A DNA stretch of 64,000 nt from Microcoleus sp. bin48.metabat.b7b8b9.023 (GCF_013299185.1 NZ_JAAFKG010000014.1:57244-121243); one strand, 5' to 3'. Shown: positions 36,701 through 45,424, counted from the first letter of the stretch. Notes: generated by a model not told the origin, from the letters alone. A program made the numbers and translations.

Positions 36701-37263
36701 CTGAGGGAAATTCGTTGCATATTTACAACCCGGAAATTATGAGTAACGGGCAAGATGTATCTACACCCGCCACAACATTGACATTTCCCCGGCAAAAATC
36801 GGCGCGCAGGCTGTGCATTGCCGACTTCTTCGCGCCGAAAGAATCGGGCAAAATCGATGTATTTCCGATGCAAGTGGCGACGGTGGGAGAAGTTGCTACG
36901 GAGTACGCCCAAAAGCTATTTGCTAACAATCAATATACCGATTACCTCTACTTCCACGGGTTGGCGGTACAGACAGCGGAAGCGGTAGCAGAATGGACTC
37001 ACGCGCGGATTCGCCGAGAATTGGGCTTTGCTAGCGAGGAACCGGACAACATTCGGGATATGCTGGCGCAGCGATATCGCGGTTCGCGCTACAGTTTCGG
37101 CTATCCGGCTTGTCCGAATATGGCGGATCAGTACAAGCAATTAGATTTGTTAAAGTGCGATCGTATAAACCTGTACATGGATGAAAGCGAACAGCTTTAT
37201 CCGGAACAATCCACCACTGCAATTATCACCTATCACCCAGCCGCGAAATACTTCAGTGCTTAA
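33712..37263 (+). CDS. metH: Cobalamin-dependent methionine synthase
   Basis: A 1183-residue modular enzyme that transfers a methyl group from methyltetrahydrofolate to homocysteine via cobalamin. Modules in order: homocysteine-binding barrel (1-320, with zinc ligands in NCATGPDRM and [12 protein letters not shown]), pterin-binding barrel (about 340-620, [14 protein letters not shown]), helical cap and B12 domain (about 650-900, with [15 protein letters not shown] supplying the lower-axial His), and the SAM-dependent reactivation domain (about 930-1183, ending [14 protein letters not shown]). All are intact. Length 1183 versus 1227 in E. coli. It is monocistronic, followed by the 1.1-kb hairpin array. 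Confidence 0.97.
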   Translation: MNSKFLDRLHHPSRPVIVFDGAMGTNLQVQNLTAEDFGGKEYEGCNEYLVHTKPEAVAIVHRGFLEAGADVIETDTFGAASIVLAEYDLADKAYYLNKTAAELAKNIAAEFDTPEKPRFVAGSIGPGTKLPTLGHIDFDTLTAAFTEQAEGLYDGGVDLFIVETCQDVLQIKSALNAIEEVFKKKGARIPLMVSVTMEATGTMLVGSDISAALAILQPYPIDILGLNCATGPDRMAEHVKYLSEHSPFVVSCVPNAGLPENIGGHAHYKLTPIELKMALMRFVEDLGVQVIGGCCGTRYDHIRELSEIGTTLKPKIREITWEPAAASIYSAQPYEQENSFLIVGEKLNASGSKKCRDLLNAEDWDGLVAMAREQVREGAHVLDVNVDYVGRDGVRDMKELVSRVVTNATLPLMLDSTEWEKMEAGLKVAGGKCLLNSTNYEDGEPRFYQVLELAKKYGAGIVIGTIDEDGMARTADQKFAIAQRAYNAALAYGIPASELFFDTLALPISTGIEEDRKNGKATIESIRRIRQELPGCHVILGVSNISFGLNPAARQVLNSMFLHEAMQAGMDSAIISANKILPIAKIDPKHQEICRKLIYDQREFDGDICVYDPLGDLTTVFAGKTTKRDRTQDENLPVEERLKRHIIDGERIGLDIQLAKALETYPPLQIINTFLLDGMKVVGELFGSGQMQLPFVLQSAETMKAAVAYLEPYMEKSESGDNAKGTFIIATVKGDVHDIGKNLVDIILSNNGYRVINLGIKQPVDNIIEAYEKHKADCIAMSGLLVKSTAFMKENLEVFNQKGITVPVILGGAALTPKFVHEDCQNTYKGKVVYGKDAFSDLHFMDKLMPAKSAGNWEDLAGFLDEVGSENGVVKAAKTSAETAVEDAKKADTPVIVDTKRSEAVDANIDRPNPPFWGTKLLSPEEIPFEELFWHLDLQALVAGQWQFRKPKDQSREEYDAFLAEKVYPILEEWKHKIITEKLLHPQAIYGYFPCQAEGNSLHIYNPEIMSNGQDVSTPATTLTFPRQKSARRLCIADFFAPKESGKIDVFPMQVATVGEVATEYAQKLFANNQYTDYLYFHGLAVQTAEAVAEWTHARIRRELGFASEEPDNIRDMLAQRYRGSRYSFGYPACPNMADQYKQLDLLKCDRINLYMDESEQLYPEQSTTAIITYHPAAKYFSA

Positions 37264-37308
37264 TTATTTGGTGCGCGCGGACTAATCTGTTGTGCATTTA
37301 AATCCCTC

Positions 37309-38411
37309 GGGTTTGTAGTGAGGACTTTAGTCCGCATTTGGAGAGGACTAACTGGTTTGTAGTGAGGACTTTAGTCCGCATTTGGAGAGAACTAAAGTCC
37401 TGACTACGAACCTCTATTATGGGTTTGTAGTGAGGACTTTAGTCCGCATTTAGAGAGGACTAACTGGTTTGTAGTGAGGACTTTAGTCCGCATTTGGAGA
37501 GGACTAAAGTCCTGACTACGAACCTCTATTATGGGTTTGTAGTGAGGACTTTAGTCCGCATTTGGAGAGGACTAACTGGTTTGTAGTGAGGACTTTAGTC
37601 CGCATTTGGAGAGGACTAAAGTCCTGACTACGAACCTCTATTATGGGTTTGTAGTGAGAACTTTAGTCCGCATTTGGAGAGGACTAACTGGTTTGTAGTG
37701 AGGACTTTAGTCCGCATTTGGAGAGGACTAACTGGTTTGTAGTGAGGACTTTAGTCCGCATTTGGAGAGGACTAAAGTCCTGACTACGAACCTCTATTAT
37801 GGGTTTGTAGTGAGGACTTTAGTCCGCATTTGGAGAGGACTAAAGTCCTGACTACGAACCTCTATTATGGGTTTGTAGTGAGACTACGAACCTCTATTAT
37901 GGGTTTGTAGTGAGGACTTTAGTCCGCATTTGGAGAGGACTAAAGTCCTGACTACGAACCTCTATTATGGGTTTGTAGTGAGGACTTTAGTCCGCATTTG
38001 GAGAGGACTAACTGGTTTGTAGTGAGGACTTTAGTCCGCATTTAGAGAGGACTAAAGTCCTCACTACGAACCTCTATTATGGGTTTGTAGTGAGGACTTT
38101 AGTCCGCATTTGGAGAGGACTAAAGTCCTGACTACGAACCTCTATTATGGGTTTGTAGTGAGGACTTTAGTCCGCATTTGGAGAGGACTAAAGTCCTGAC
38201 TACGAACCTCTATTATGGGTTTGTAGTGAGGACTTTAGTCCGCATTTGGAGAGGACTAAAGTCCTGACTACGAACCTCTATTATGGGTTTGTAGTGAGGA
38301 CTTTAGTCCGCATTTGGAGAGGACTAAAGTCCTGAATACGAACCTCTATTATGGGTTTGTAGTGAGGACTTTAGTCCGCATTTGGAGAGGACTAAAGTCC
38401 TGACTACGAAC
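37309..38411. repeat. 1.1-kb tandem hairpin array (68- and 44-bp units)
   Basis: About 19 units. The 68-bp unit (GGGTTTGTAGTGAGGACTTT ... CTATTAT) forms a hairpin between AGTGAGGACTTTAGTCC and GGACTAAAGTCCTGACTACG. The shorter 44-bp unit lacks the second arm and ends GGACTAACT; 44 and 68 alternate in the first 500 bases, then 68-bp units dominate (starts 38081, 38149, 38217, 38285, 38353). One unit near 37869 is truncated. The array fills nearly all of the metH to 38482 gap. Confidence 0.93.
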
Positions 38412-38420
38412 CTAGAAAAT

Positions 38421-38448
38421 AAAAAAGCACCTTAAAAAAAGTGCTTTT
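38421..38448 (-). terminator. Rho-independent terminator of the membrane protein gene
   Basis: On the minus strand AAAAGCAC pairs with GTGCTTTT, followed by TTATTTT. It lies about 35 bases after the stop of the 38482-39105 gene and just before the hairpin array. Confidence 0.8.
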
Positions 38449-38481
38449 ATCAACATGAAGTTTGATTGTCTGACCAAACTT

Positions 38482-39105
38482 TTACAAATGATTCCGGGGA
38501 GTACGGGCGCCGGCAGATGCTCCAGCCATTGAAGCAACCAAACCCAATAACGAGCCGAACAAAAATGACCAACCAGCTTTCGCGGCATTTTCAGCAATAT
38601 TGCGAGCATCCTGAGCAGAAACGCTAGGCGCTTGGTTGGGGAGATTCACATTACCTTGCTGCGCTTGATTAATCGCTGCTCCGGCATTCGCTGCTACTAC
38701 GCCAAAAGTCCCGGCTACGCCATTTGCTAACAGCCAAGAGCCAATTGTTAAGGTAGTTGCCCACAAAATTGCCCCGTTCAAAAGCGCGGTGCTGCGGTTC
38801 ATCGGGCCGCAAGCGCGTGCAGTTACCCAACCGCCAACGCCCAAGCTGATTAATAAACTGATAATTGACCAAATTCCTACTCCGGTACCCACGCTGCCGG
38901 CTATACTGCGGGGAGCTCCTGAATTAGCAATGTTGCTCAAACCGATCGCAGCACCCAATGCACTTAACACCAGTTGTGTGCCAATTGCAATTACCAAACC
39001 TGAAAAAATTGGGCCCCACCGCACTAAATCGTGATATTCCATGACCGGCTTAACTAGAGTCTGCTCGGTAACAACGTTGTCTACTGGTCTATTTACGTAT
39101 GCCAT
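38482..39105 (-). CDS. Conserved membrane protein of unknown function
   Basis: A 207-residue protein. After a 28-residue cytoplasmic start (VTEQTLVKPVMEYHDLVRWGP), four hydrophobic Gly-rich helices follow (FSGLVIAIGTQLVLSALGAAIGL, GVGIWSIISLLISLGVGGWVTARA, ALLNGAILWATTLTIGSWLLA, and WSFLFGSLLGLVASMAGASAGA). The third and fourth are separated by a hydrophilic loop with NQAQQGNVNLPNQAP. Bacterial proteins of this pattern are common near stress genes but uncharacterised. It is a single-gene unit with its own terminator. Confidence 0.75.
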   Translation of the reverse strand: MAYVNRPVDNVVTEQTLVKPVMEYHDLVRWGPIFSGLVIAIGTQLVLSALGAAIGLSNIANSGAPRSIAGSVGTGVGIWSIISLLISLGVGGWVTARACGPMNRSTALLNGAILWATTLTIGSWLLANGVAGTFGVVAANAGAAINQAQQGNVNLPNQAPSVSAQDARNIAENAAKAGWSFLFGSLLGLVASMAGASAGARTPRNHL

Positions 39106-39355
39106 AGCTATTGCTTTCCTTTGAGAGTTGGTTTTATTTTTAACAATCTTTCACCTAAGCATTGATTGTGGCTGAGATTGATAGAAACCATATCTGCCTG
39201 GGGAAATAACCAGTATCTATGTCTGAAGAAATAAAGTAAAAAGTCATCAGCTTTGGGCCAGCAGCTATTAGCTAATAACTGATGACTGATGGCTGACAAC
39301 CAATAACTATTTTATCCAGTTAAAGAACTTCGCTGATGTATATAGGAAAGGCGGC

Positions 39356-39682
39356 TTAACGCAATCTGACAGCCGTCCCAACGGCAGTAATCAACAGCAA
39401 AGCCCCCGAAGAGTCTACATTAATCGTGCCGGTGTCAACTTCGACCCCGATAACGGCATTAGCACCCAGGCGCTGGGCCCGTTTTTCGAGTTCCGCGAGG
39501 GCATCTCGCTGTCCTTTGAGAAACACTTCCTCGTAACTGCCGGTGCGCCCGCCGATGATGTCGCGAATCCCCGCGAAAAAATCTCGCAGGGCGTTGGTGC
39601 CGTAGACAACCTCGGCAGTTACAATTCCCAAGTAAGATTGAATTTCTGCTCCTTGGATGATATCAGTTGTTGTTACAATCAT
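39356..39682 (-). CDS. YbjQ family heavy-metal-binding domain protein
   Basis: A 108-residue protein matching the YbjQ/DUF74 family over its whole length (TTTDIIQGAEIQSYLGIVTAEVVYG, then RDIIGGRTGSYEEVFLKGQRDAL, then LGANAVIGVEVD). The family forms pentamers and is annotated as putative heavy-metal binding, but its role is unknown. Unusually complete and well conserved. The 250-base gap before it contains only TGATGACTGATGGC-like short repeats. Confidence 0.88.
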   Translation of the reverse strand: MIVTTTDIIQGAEIQSYLGIVTAEVVYGTNALRDFFAGIRDIIGGRTGSYEEVFLKGQRDALAELEKRAQRLGANAVIGVEVDTGTINVDSSGALLLITAVGTAVRLR

Positions 39683-39832
39683 CAGTTGGCCTCAAGTGCG
39701 AAAATTTTGAGTTGGTCGATTTCTGTAGGTTTACTACATCTCCCCGCTCAAAGATTCCAGGCAAACCCTAAGCTGTAAGCTTGTTAAGCTGACAGCAATT
39801 CGCTCTTTTAATCCACACACTCTTTGAAAAAA

Positions 39833-40933
39833 ATGGCCGTCCACAAACAAAGTCTCTTGGTATTCAGTACACTTTTGGTAGCGGGATTCGCGATCGCAAC
39901 GCCGCAGATAGCGCTCTCAGCAGACACACCAGAGGAAGTTCAACCTAAAAATAATGCAAATTTAGATAGTCTGCTGCGACAAGGACGCGAGTTGGTAGAT
40001 TTAGGAGACTACAGCAAGGCGATCGCCATTTATCAACAAGCAGCCCGTTTAGATGCGGAAAACCCGCGCATTTTTTCCGGTATTGCTTATTTACAAGCGC
40101 GTCAGGGAAACTATCAAGCCTCAGTGGAATTTTACCAACAGGCGATCGGTCTGGAACCGAAAAATGCTGACTTTCAATACGCCTTAGGATATGCTATGGC
40201 GAACCTGCAAAACTATCCCGCAGCAGCAGCAGCTTACCGTCGCGCCGCCCAGCTCGATCGCAAAAATGTCAACGCCCGAATTGGACTCGGAGTGGTGCTG
40301 TTTCAGCAAAAAGATTACAGCGGTGCATTTAAAGCATACCAAGAGGCGATCGCCCTCGATCCGAAAAGTTGGCAAGCTTATTCTTCATTGGGTTTAGTAT
40401 TGATCCAGCAGGGAAACTTTGCCAGTGCTGTCACCGTACTCAAACAAGCAGCCAAACTCGCTCCCAAACAAGCCAGCATTCAGTTAAAATTAGGTACTGC
40501 TTTGCTGCGTAGTGGCAACACTTCCGAAGGGCTAGCAGCTTTTGAAGAAGCGTCAAAACTAGAGCCGCGGAATCCCGAAGTACAGTTAGAAATTGGCGAA
40601 CTTCTCAGATCTCAAAACGACTTAGAAGGAGCGATTTTAGCTTATAAGCGAGCGATTGACGTGCGACCGAATCTAGTGAGCGCATACGTGGCAATCGGAG
40701 AAATTCAACTAGAAAAACAAGATTTTTCAGGAGCAATTATCACTTTTCGGCGAGTGATCCAGCTCGATCCAGCCCGAGGAGAAGCTTATTACAACATGGG
40801 TCAAGCATTCAAAGCGCGCGATCGCAAATCCGACGCAATTCAAGCTTTTCAACAAGCCCTAGACACTTACCGCCAGCAAGGCAACAATGATGGCGCACAA
40901 AAAGCCGAGGCGGCGCTTAATGAACTGAAGTAA
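39833..40933 (+). CDS. Secreted tetratricopeptide repeat protein
   Basis: About 366 residues from MAVHKQSLL; the track's TTG start is three residues earlier. A signal peptide is present (LLVFSTLLVAGFAIATPQIALSA), so the protein is periplasmic or lumenal. From about residue 45 there are at least eight TPR units of 34 residues (for example DYSKAIAIYQQAARLDAENP and NYQASVEFYQQAIGLEPKNA). TPR arrays mediate protein-protein contacts, and the partner is unknown. No operon partner is present. REP sequences begin about 60 bases downstream. Confidence 0.85.
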   Translation: MAVHKQSLLVFSTLLVAGFAIATPQIALSADTPEEVQPKNNANLDSLLRQGRELVDLGDYSKAIAIYQQAARLDAENPRIFSGIAYLQARQGNYQASVEFYQQAIGLEPKNADFQYALGYAMANLQNYPAAAAAYRRAAQLDRKNVNARIGLGVVLFQQKDYSGAFKAYQEAIALDPKSWQAYSSLGLVLIQQGNFASAVTVLKQAAKLAPKQASIQLKLGTALLRSGNTSEGLAAFEEASKLEPRNPEVQLEIGELLRSQNDLEGAILAYKRAIDVRPNLVSAYVAIGEIQLEKQDFSGAIITFRRVIQLDPARGEAYYNMGQAFKARDRKSDAIQAFQQALDTYRQQGNNDGAQKAEAALNELK

Positions 40934-40994
40934 TTAGTCAGTTGATAGTTGATAGTTGATAGTGTTTCTGATGGGTCAGAATCAACAATCCCCG

Positions 40995-41120
40995 ATCGCG
41001 CGATACTCAGAAACCGGGTTTCTTCGGAAAATCTCGTGAAGAGGCGTAAATTCTCAGAGAAACCCGGTTTCTTGGACGCTTGCGCGTGGAACTCAGAAAC
41101 CGGGTTTCTTGGATGCGCGT
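40995..41120. repeat. REP palindromes at RAYT 3' end
   Basis: Three copies of the AGAAACCGGGTTTCTT/GAGAAACCCGGTTTCTT palindrome in alternating orientation, directly downstream (in transposase sense) of the 41130-41491 RAYT fragment. They are the same REP family as the 25041 array. The rest of the gap 41492-41714 is empty. Confidence 0.85.
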
Positions 41121-41129
41121 AGGTTCTTT

Positions 41130-41491
41130 CTATTCTTCAAAGGTTAAATGCTGGATTAATTTATCGCTAGTTAAATCTTCTAAAAAGTAACGATAAGCAT
41201 CTGCTGACTGAAATTGCGATCGCACTCGATCTATTTTAGGCAAACTACCCTGGCGCAAATCAATATATAGCCTTTCTCAAAAAGATGAAGTATGGCTGAC
41301 AGCTTACATAACCGCTGAAATCAAGAGGGCTCTCTTCCCAACAACGTCCGCGAATCTTTGTGAAAACCGCTATATTCTTGATAGCTAGAAAACTCCCAAT
41401 CCTCGGCTTTTTTAACTATATTAGCACAAACTGGATTTAAGTGAATATAACGAGTTAGGTGTAATAAATACTCTTCTGTATCTACATGAAA
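41130..41491 (-). pseudogene. RAYT (REP-associated tyrosine transposase), 3' half
   Basis: Read on the minus strand after removing a MITE, the frame gives VDTEEYLLHLTRYIHLNPVC, then VKKAEDWEFSSYQEYIDLRQ, then a C-terminus ending LTFEE and TAG at 41130. This is the C-terminal part of the Y1 transposase family (RYIHLNPV is diagnostic). It lacks the N-terminal half, which is found at 25390-25547. The break lies at TTCATGT, matching the end of the other half. Confidence 0.87.
41266..41374 (+). mobile_element. TA-type MITE copy 6, inside the RAYT remnant
   Basis: TATAGCCTTTCTCAAAAAGA to GTGAAAACCGCTATA. Excising it with one TA restores the codons for QEYIDL of the transposase, which proves the insertion site and the TA duplication. 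The inverted ends run about 27 bases with mismatches. This copy defines the family's boundaries. Confidence 0.88.
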
Positions 41492-41714
41492 CATGAAACA
41501 TGAACAATATCTGTTTGTCTATCAATATTCACCGCGCCACTCCTCTCGCCCCTACGCAGAATCATCGCATCAGAGCAAGAAGTCTGTTAATGCCATTCAA
41601 AAGTAACGAAAAATACAAAGGGACAAAATCCTACTCGCTGCCATTTGTAACTTTTAGGCTGTCTGGCAGTTGTGGCATTTCCTCATACTACCAGACAGGA
41701 TAGAATGCTCGTTA

Positions 41715-41927
41715 TTAGTGAGCGATGTAGGTAGGCAGAAAGTGAAGTATGTCGCGCAGAACGCTATATCCAGCCATGTCCCAAAGCAAATAAGCTAAGA
41801 AACCGATCATCGCTAAGCGACCGTTCCAAAGTTCTGCTTGTGGGTTTAAGCCAAACAAAAAGGCGTTCCGATCTTTGCCGTTGTAGGCATTAGCGGTAGG
41901 AGGTAAGTTAGTAGGACGAGTTTCCAT
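41715..41927 (-). CDS. High-light-inducible protein (Hli/CAB-ELIP-HLIP superfamily)
   Basis: A 70-residue single-helix thylakoid protein. The chlorophyll-binding motif is ELWNGRLAMIGFLAYLLWD (ExxNxRxAMxGF), around residues 33-50. Such proteins bind chlorophyll and carotenoid and protect photosystem assembly from excess light. N-terminal to the helix is NAFLFGLNPQAE, typical of cyanobacterial Hli. It is a single gene; expression is expected to be light- and stress-controlled, but no operator is visible. Confidence 0.93.
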   Translation of the reverse strand: METRPTNLPPTANAYNGKDRNAFLFGLNPQAELWNGRLAMIGFLAYLLWDMAGYSVLRDILHFLPTYIAH

Positions 41928-42096
41928 GTTTTTACATTCCTTAACAATGTTTCGCCTATCATGGTAGCGACCTAATTTCTAGTTTGCTATCTGTCCATAG
42001 GTGCAAAATACATACAAGTCTAAAGGAGGATTTTGAGACCAAAATGACGTGTTAAATTTTGTTAAAAACCATTTTTTCAGCGATCGCCTGTATCGG

Positions 42097-42645
42097 TAGA
42101 TAGTGACGTACCCGACATTGATGCTATGCATACAGTGCGGGCTTCCCGTTTCATCCGCCGTTGCCTCTACTATCCGAAGATAGTGTTGGTCTTACACCGC
42201 ATCCAGAGGTTTTAGTCAATGCTTGAATCAATCAACACATTGCTACTGACTCTTTCACTATCCCGTGATAGTGACCGGGCAGACTCCCTGCGTCCCAAGG
42301 AGTTTAAGTTCTACTCGCACAACACACCATGGATTTACGGCAATTGCCAACCAGCTAGGCGTATTCCTTCCCCGAACTCTGGTCTTGCTGTGGCAAGCGT
42401 TTGACCGCTACTGTAGCCTGTCTGTTCGAGCAGTCGGGCGGGTCAACGACCATTGACAATATAGCGTGAAAACAATTCTCTGAGGGCATTTCAAGGTTTT
42501 CGACAATCCAGGAGGTTAACTGACTGTTTCCTCCATCTCCTGCGAGTCTGTTGGGCAACGCCCAATTCGTTCAGGGAGCGTCGTCAACAGCCCTGCTCTC
42601 ATCCCGACGCTCATCTTTCAGATAGAGCGCGGGGCTTCCCGTGAG
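42097..42645 (+). other. Hairpin-rich non-coding element, candidate structured RNA or transposon relic
   Basis: About 550 bases with no credible ORF but many perfect small hairpins: CGGG-CTT-CCCG (42138), ACTATC-CGAA-GATAGT (42169), CACTATC-CCGT-GATAGTG (42256), TTGGGC-AAC-GCCCAA (42551) and an 8-bp GAGCGTCG/CGACGCTC stem (42576-42612). GCGGGCTTCCCGT occurs near both ends in the same orientation. It may be a HEARO/omega-RNA-like element (RNA of IscB transposons) without its ORF, or an IS200/IS605 relic. I could not confirm either. Confidence 0.45.
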
Positions 42646-42841
42646 ATAGCTAAAGACAACTGCAAGTTGAGATGGCTGCTGTGAAAAGCTTGCGAAGCCC
42701 GGCTGCGACAAACAACGGCCGTTGTGACTCGACAATACTGAAGCCGCGAGAAGCTACAGGAAAAAAAAGTGAGCCAATTTCAACCGCCAAACAGAACACG
42801 ATCGCCCTTGAGTTAACTAAAATAGGAAATAGACAGAGCGC

Positions 42842-42848
42842 GAGGGAG
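42842..42848 (+). promoter_or_regulatory. Ribosome binding site deciding the hflX start
   Basis: GAGGGAG lies eight bases before the ATC codon at 42857 and has no alternative start codon to serve. Its spacing supports initiation at ATC. Confidence 0.65.
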
Positions 42849-42856
42849 AAACAGTT

Positions 42857-44656
42857 ATCGAAACCATCTACGGCAATCTTCAGGGTCTCAAATCCAGCCA
42901 ACTCAAACAACTCGAAAAGCTTTACCACCAGCGACTACCGGGCGATCGCATCACCACGGCAGAATTCGCACAGCGCGTCGCCGCCATCAGCACCGAAATC
43001 GACAAGCCAATCTGCACCTACATCAACCGTCGCGGACAAGTAATTCGCGTCGGCGTCGGTACGCCCCGCCAAACGCAGATTGCGCCCCTAGAATTGCCCC
43101 GCTACGGGGGAGGCCGCCTCAGTGGCATTCGCTGCATCGCCACCCACTTGAAGCCCGAAATCCCTAGCGAAGCAGCCATCACCGCCATGGCAATTCAGCG
43201 CCTCGACGCCCTGGTTTGGCTGACTCTGAGCGGCGGAGGATTTCAGCGCCGCGGCGGCGGTGCGACCGGTTACATCCAAGACACTTATCTGGTTCACCTC
43301 ATACCCCAGGGAGACCGACCAAATTTTGAGTTCTCTGTGTTGAGCGCTAAGTTAGAACCAGCTTCAAGTAAAAGTGAGGAAATAGAAGAGCCTTTAATTC
43401 AAAACTCACCCATCAAAACTCAAAACTTTCCCTGGAAAATATCAGAACCACTGAGTTTGGACGACCTCGCAGACCAAGACTTTCTGGAGTTGGTGGAAGG
43501 ACTCGAAGCAGATTTTCAAGCAGAATTTGTCGCCAAACAAGTAGATGCAGACCAAGACAAAGTGCTACTGGTTGGTGTGATGACTCAGCACATGACTCTG
43601 CTGGATTTTGAGGACGGACTCGCAGAAATCACGCGGCTGGTGGAAAGCGCCGGAGGTCAGGTATTGCAAACAGTGCGTCAAAAGCGATCGAACCCCCACC
43701 CGCAGACAGTCGTCGGCGAAGGCAAAATTCAAGAAATTTCCCTCACCGCTCAAACGATTAGCGCTAACCTCGTGGTATTCGATCGCGACTTGTCCCCCGC
43801 ACAAATACGCAACTTGGAAATTCAGATTGGTATTCGTGTCGTCGATCGCACCGAGGTAATTCTCGATATCTTCGCCCAAAGAGCGCGATCGAGCGAAGGT
43901 AAATTGCAAGTAGAACTCGCTCAACTACAGTACAACCTGCCCCGCCTCACAGGTCGCGGTCAAGCACTGTCGAGACAGGGCGGCGGCATCGGTACCAGAG
44001 GCCCGGGGGAAACTAAACTCGAAACCGAACGGCGGACGATCGCCAAACGCATTTCTCGATTGCAGCAAGAAGTCAATCAACTCCTAGCCCACCGCTTCCG
44101 GCTGCGGCAGAACCGCCACCACCATGACGTACCCTCAGTGGCGATCGTCGGCTATACCAATGCAGGCAAATCGACTCTGCTCAACCTGCTCACAAATTCC
44201 GAGGTATACGCAGCCGACCAATTATTTGCTACCCTCGACCCCACCACCCGAAAACTGACGATTCCTGGTGCGCTCACCGGCGAACCGCTGTCGCTCGTCC
44301 TCACAGATACAGTGGGATTTATTCGCGAATTGCCCCTCTCATTGATCGACGCTTTTCGGGCTACCCTCGAAGAAGTTACAGATGCCGATGCTTTGCTGCA
44401 CCTTGTCGATCTTTCGCATCCCGCGTGGCAGAGCCAAATTCGCTCCGTCATGAATATTTTGACAGATATGCCCGTAACTCCCGGGCCTGCCCTTGTAGTA
44501 TTTAACAAAATCGATGCCGTAGATGGAGATACTCTTGCTCTCGCCCGAGAAGAGTTTCCTCAAGCCGTATTTATTTCGGCGGCCAAAGGTCTAGGCATGG
44601 AAAGCCTCCGCGATCGACTAGCCCAGCTCATTCAATACGCCCTCTACCCTCGGTAA
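42857..44656 (+). CDS. hflX: GTPase HflX (apparent ATC start)
   Basis: About 599 residues. HflX is a ribosome-associated GTPase that splits stalled or hibernating ribosomes. The P-loop is GYTNAGKSTLLN, followed by switch DTVGFIRELP and G4 FNKID; the N-terminal HflX domain (VVGEGKIQEI, then VEVILDIFAQRARSSEGKLQVELAQL) is complete. Upstream of the track's start at 43094 the same frame encodes ETIYGNLQGLKSSQLKQL..., the typical cyanobacterial N-terminus, normally METIYG. The codon at the Met position is ATC. The first in-frame ATG/GTG/TTG (43094) would delete 79 conserved residues. Confidence 0.92.
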   Translation: METIYGNLQGLKSSQLKQLEKLYHQRLPGDRITTAEFAQRVAAISTEIDKPICTYINRRGQVIRVGVGTPRQTQIAPLELPRYGGGRLSGIRCIATHLKPEIPSEAAITAMAIQRLDALVWLTLSGGGFQRRGGGATGYIQDTYLVHLIPQGDRPNFEFSVLSAKLEPASSKSEEIEEPLIQNSPIKTQNFPWKISEPLSLDDLADQDFLELVEGLEADFQAEFVAKQVDADQDKVLLVGVMTQHMTLLDFEDGLAEITRLVESAGGQVLQTVRQKRSNPHPQTVVGEGKIQEISLTAQTISANLVVFDRDLSPAQIRNLEIQIGIRVVDRTEVILDIFAQRARSSEGKLQVELAQLQYNLPRLTGRGQALSRQGGGIGTRGPGETKLETERRTIAKRISRLQQEVNQLLAHRFRLRQNRHHHDVPSVAIVGYTNAGKSTLLNLLTNSEVYAADQLFATLDPTTRKLTIPGALTGEPLSLVLTDTVGFIRELPLSLIDAFRATLEEVTDADALLHLVDLSHPAWQSQIRSVMNILTDMPVTPGPALVVFNKIDAVDGDTLALAREEFPQAVFISAAKGLGMESLRDRLAQLIQYALYPR

Positions 44657-45199
44657 ATACTTAAATATTCCTTTTCAGTAGTTGACATTCGGGAATACAC
44701 GTACATATACTGAGGACAGATCTCGTCGAAGCATGAGACTATAAAAGAATAGTCAGATTGTGGATTGCTAATTAGAATACATCAGAGCCACTTTGCGATC
44801 GGTTACATACTTAACTTCAGGAGGCGGCGCTCAAGGTTGATTAACAGTAAGACTTTTTCGGACATTTGCACGGACGATCGCTTACATTTGTCATAGGTCT
44901 TCGTATCATATAGAATGAATTTACCCACTCAGATGTAGGTGAAAAACCTTGGTAGTACGCAACCGCTATATCAATAAGTTGCCTCTACAGTATCAAAGCA
45001 AATAATCAGATTGGCTAATAGCGCTAAGCGATAACCAAGCTGAACGCAAGAATATAAGTGCTTGTAAAAATTTTTACGGGCATAGGTTGATACGCGCAAG
45101 GTTCGAGATCCGATCTCAACTTATGTATTTGTTAGCAAATGTGAGCAAAAAAGTATCGGTAAAAACTCTCTTTTAATAGCTGTAAGGGCTCTTGGCTCA

Positions 45200-45240
45200 G
45201 AGGTTGCCAGACGGTGCAAACCACCCTAGGCGACTAGGGT
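45200..45240 (+). promoter_or_regulatory. Possible structured leader upstream of PEP-CTERM gene
   Basis: A perfect 7-bp stem ACCCTAG/CTAGGGT capped by a GCGA tetraloop (45223-45240) is preceded by GGTGCAAACC. It lies about 190 bases before the PEP-CTERM start, so it may be in the leader RNA. It superficially recalls part of the c-di-GMP-I aptamer, but the downstream GACGCAAAGCC block is absent. The remainder of 44657-45424 shows no gene. Confidence 0.35.
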
Positions 45241-45424
45241 CAAATAAAATAAGACGACCAAAGTGTTTGGGCGATCGCCTCAAGCGCTATACTATCTATT
45301 ACAGGCGTCCGGGAGAGAAAACATCAATTTATGGTAAGAACTCTAAAATCTATGCCCGCCGTGCAGCGCTAATCTCTAGCACTACTTCTATTCTCCGATT
45401 TTACCACTGTTTAACTAAATAGTT

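Noticed and set aside
37309-38411. CRISPR array
   Set aside because: Units are contiguous and nearly identical, with no unique spacers, and no cas genes are present.
42672-43043. 123-aa plus-strand ORF upstream of hflX
   Set aside because: It is out of frame with the hflX N-terminus it overlaps, is Ser/Thr/Ala-rich and has no family features. The frame encoding ETIYGNLQG is the real one.
45190-45300. c-di-GMP-I riboswitch
   Set aside because: GCAAACC and a GNRA-capped stem are present, but the required GACGCAAAGCC block and second helix are not seen. Kept only as an unclassified leader.
45192-45422. 76-aa ORF ahead of the PEP-CTERM gene
   Set aside because: Very basic, not conserved in pattern, and it covers the structured leader. 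No ribosome site is visible.
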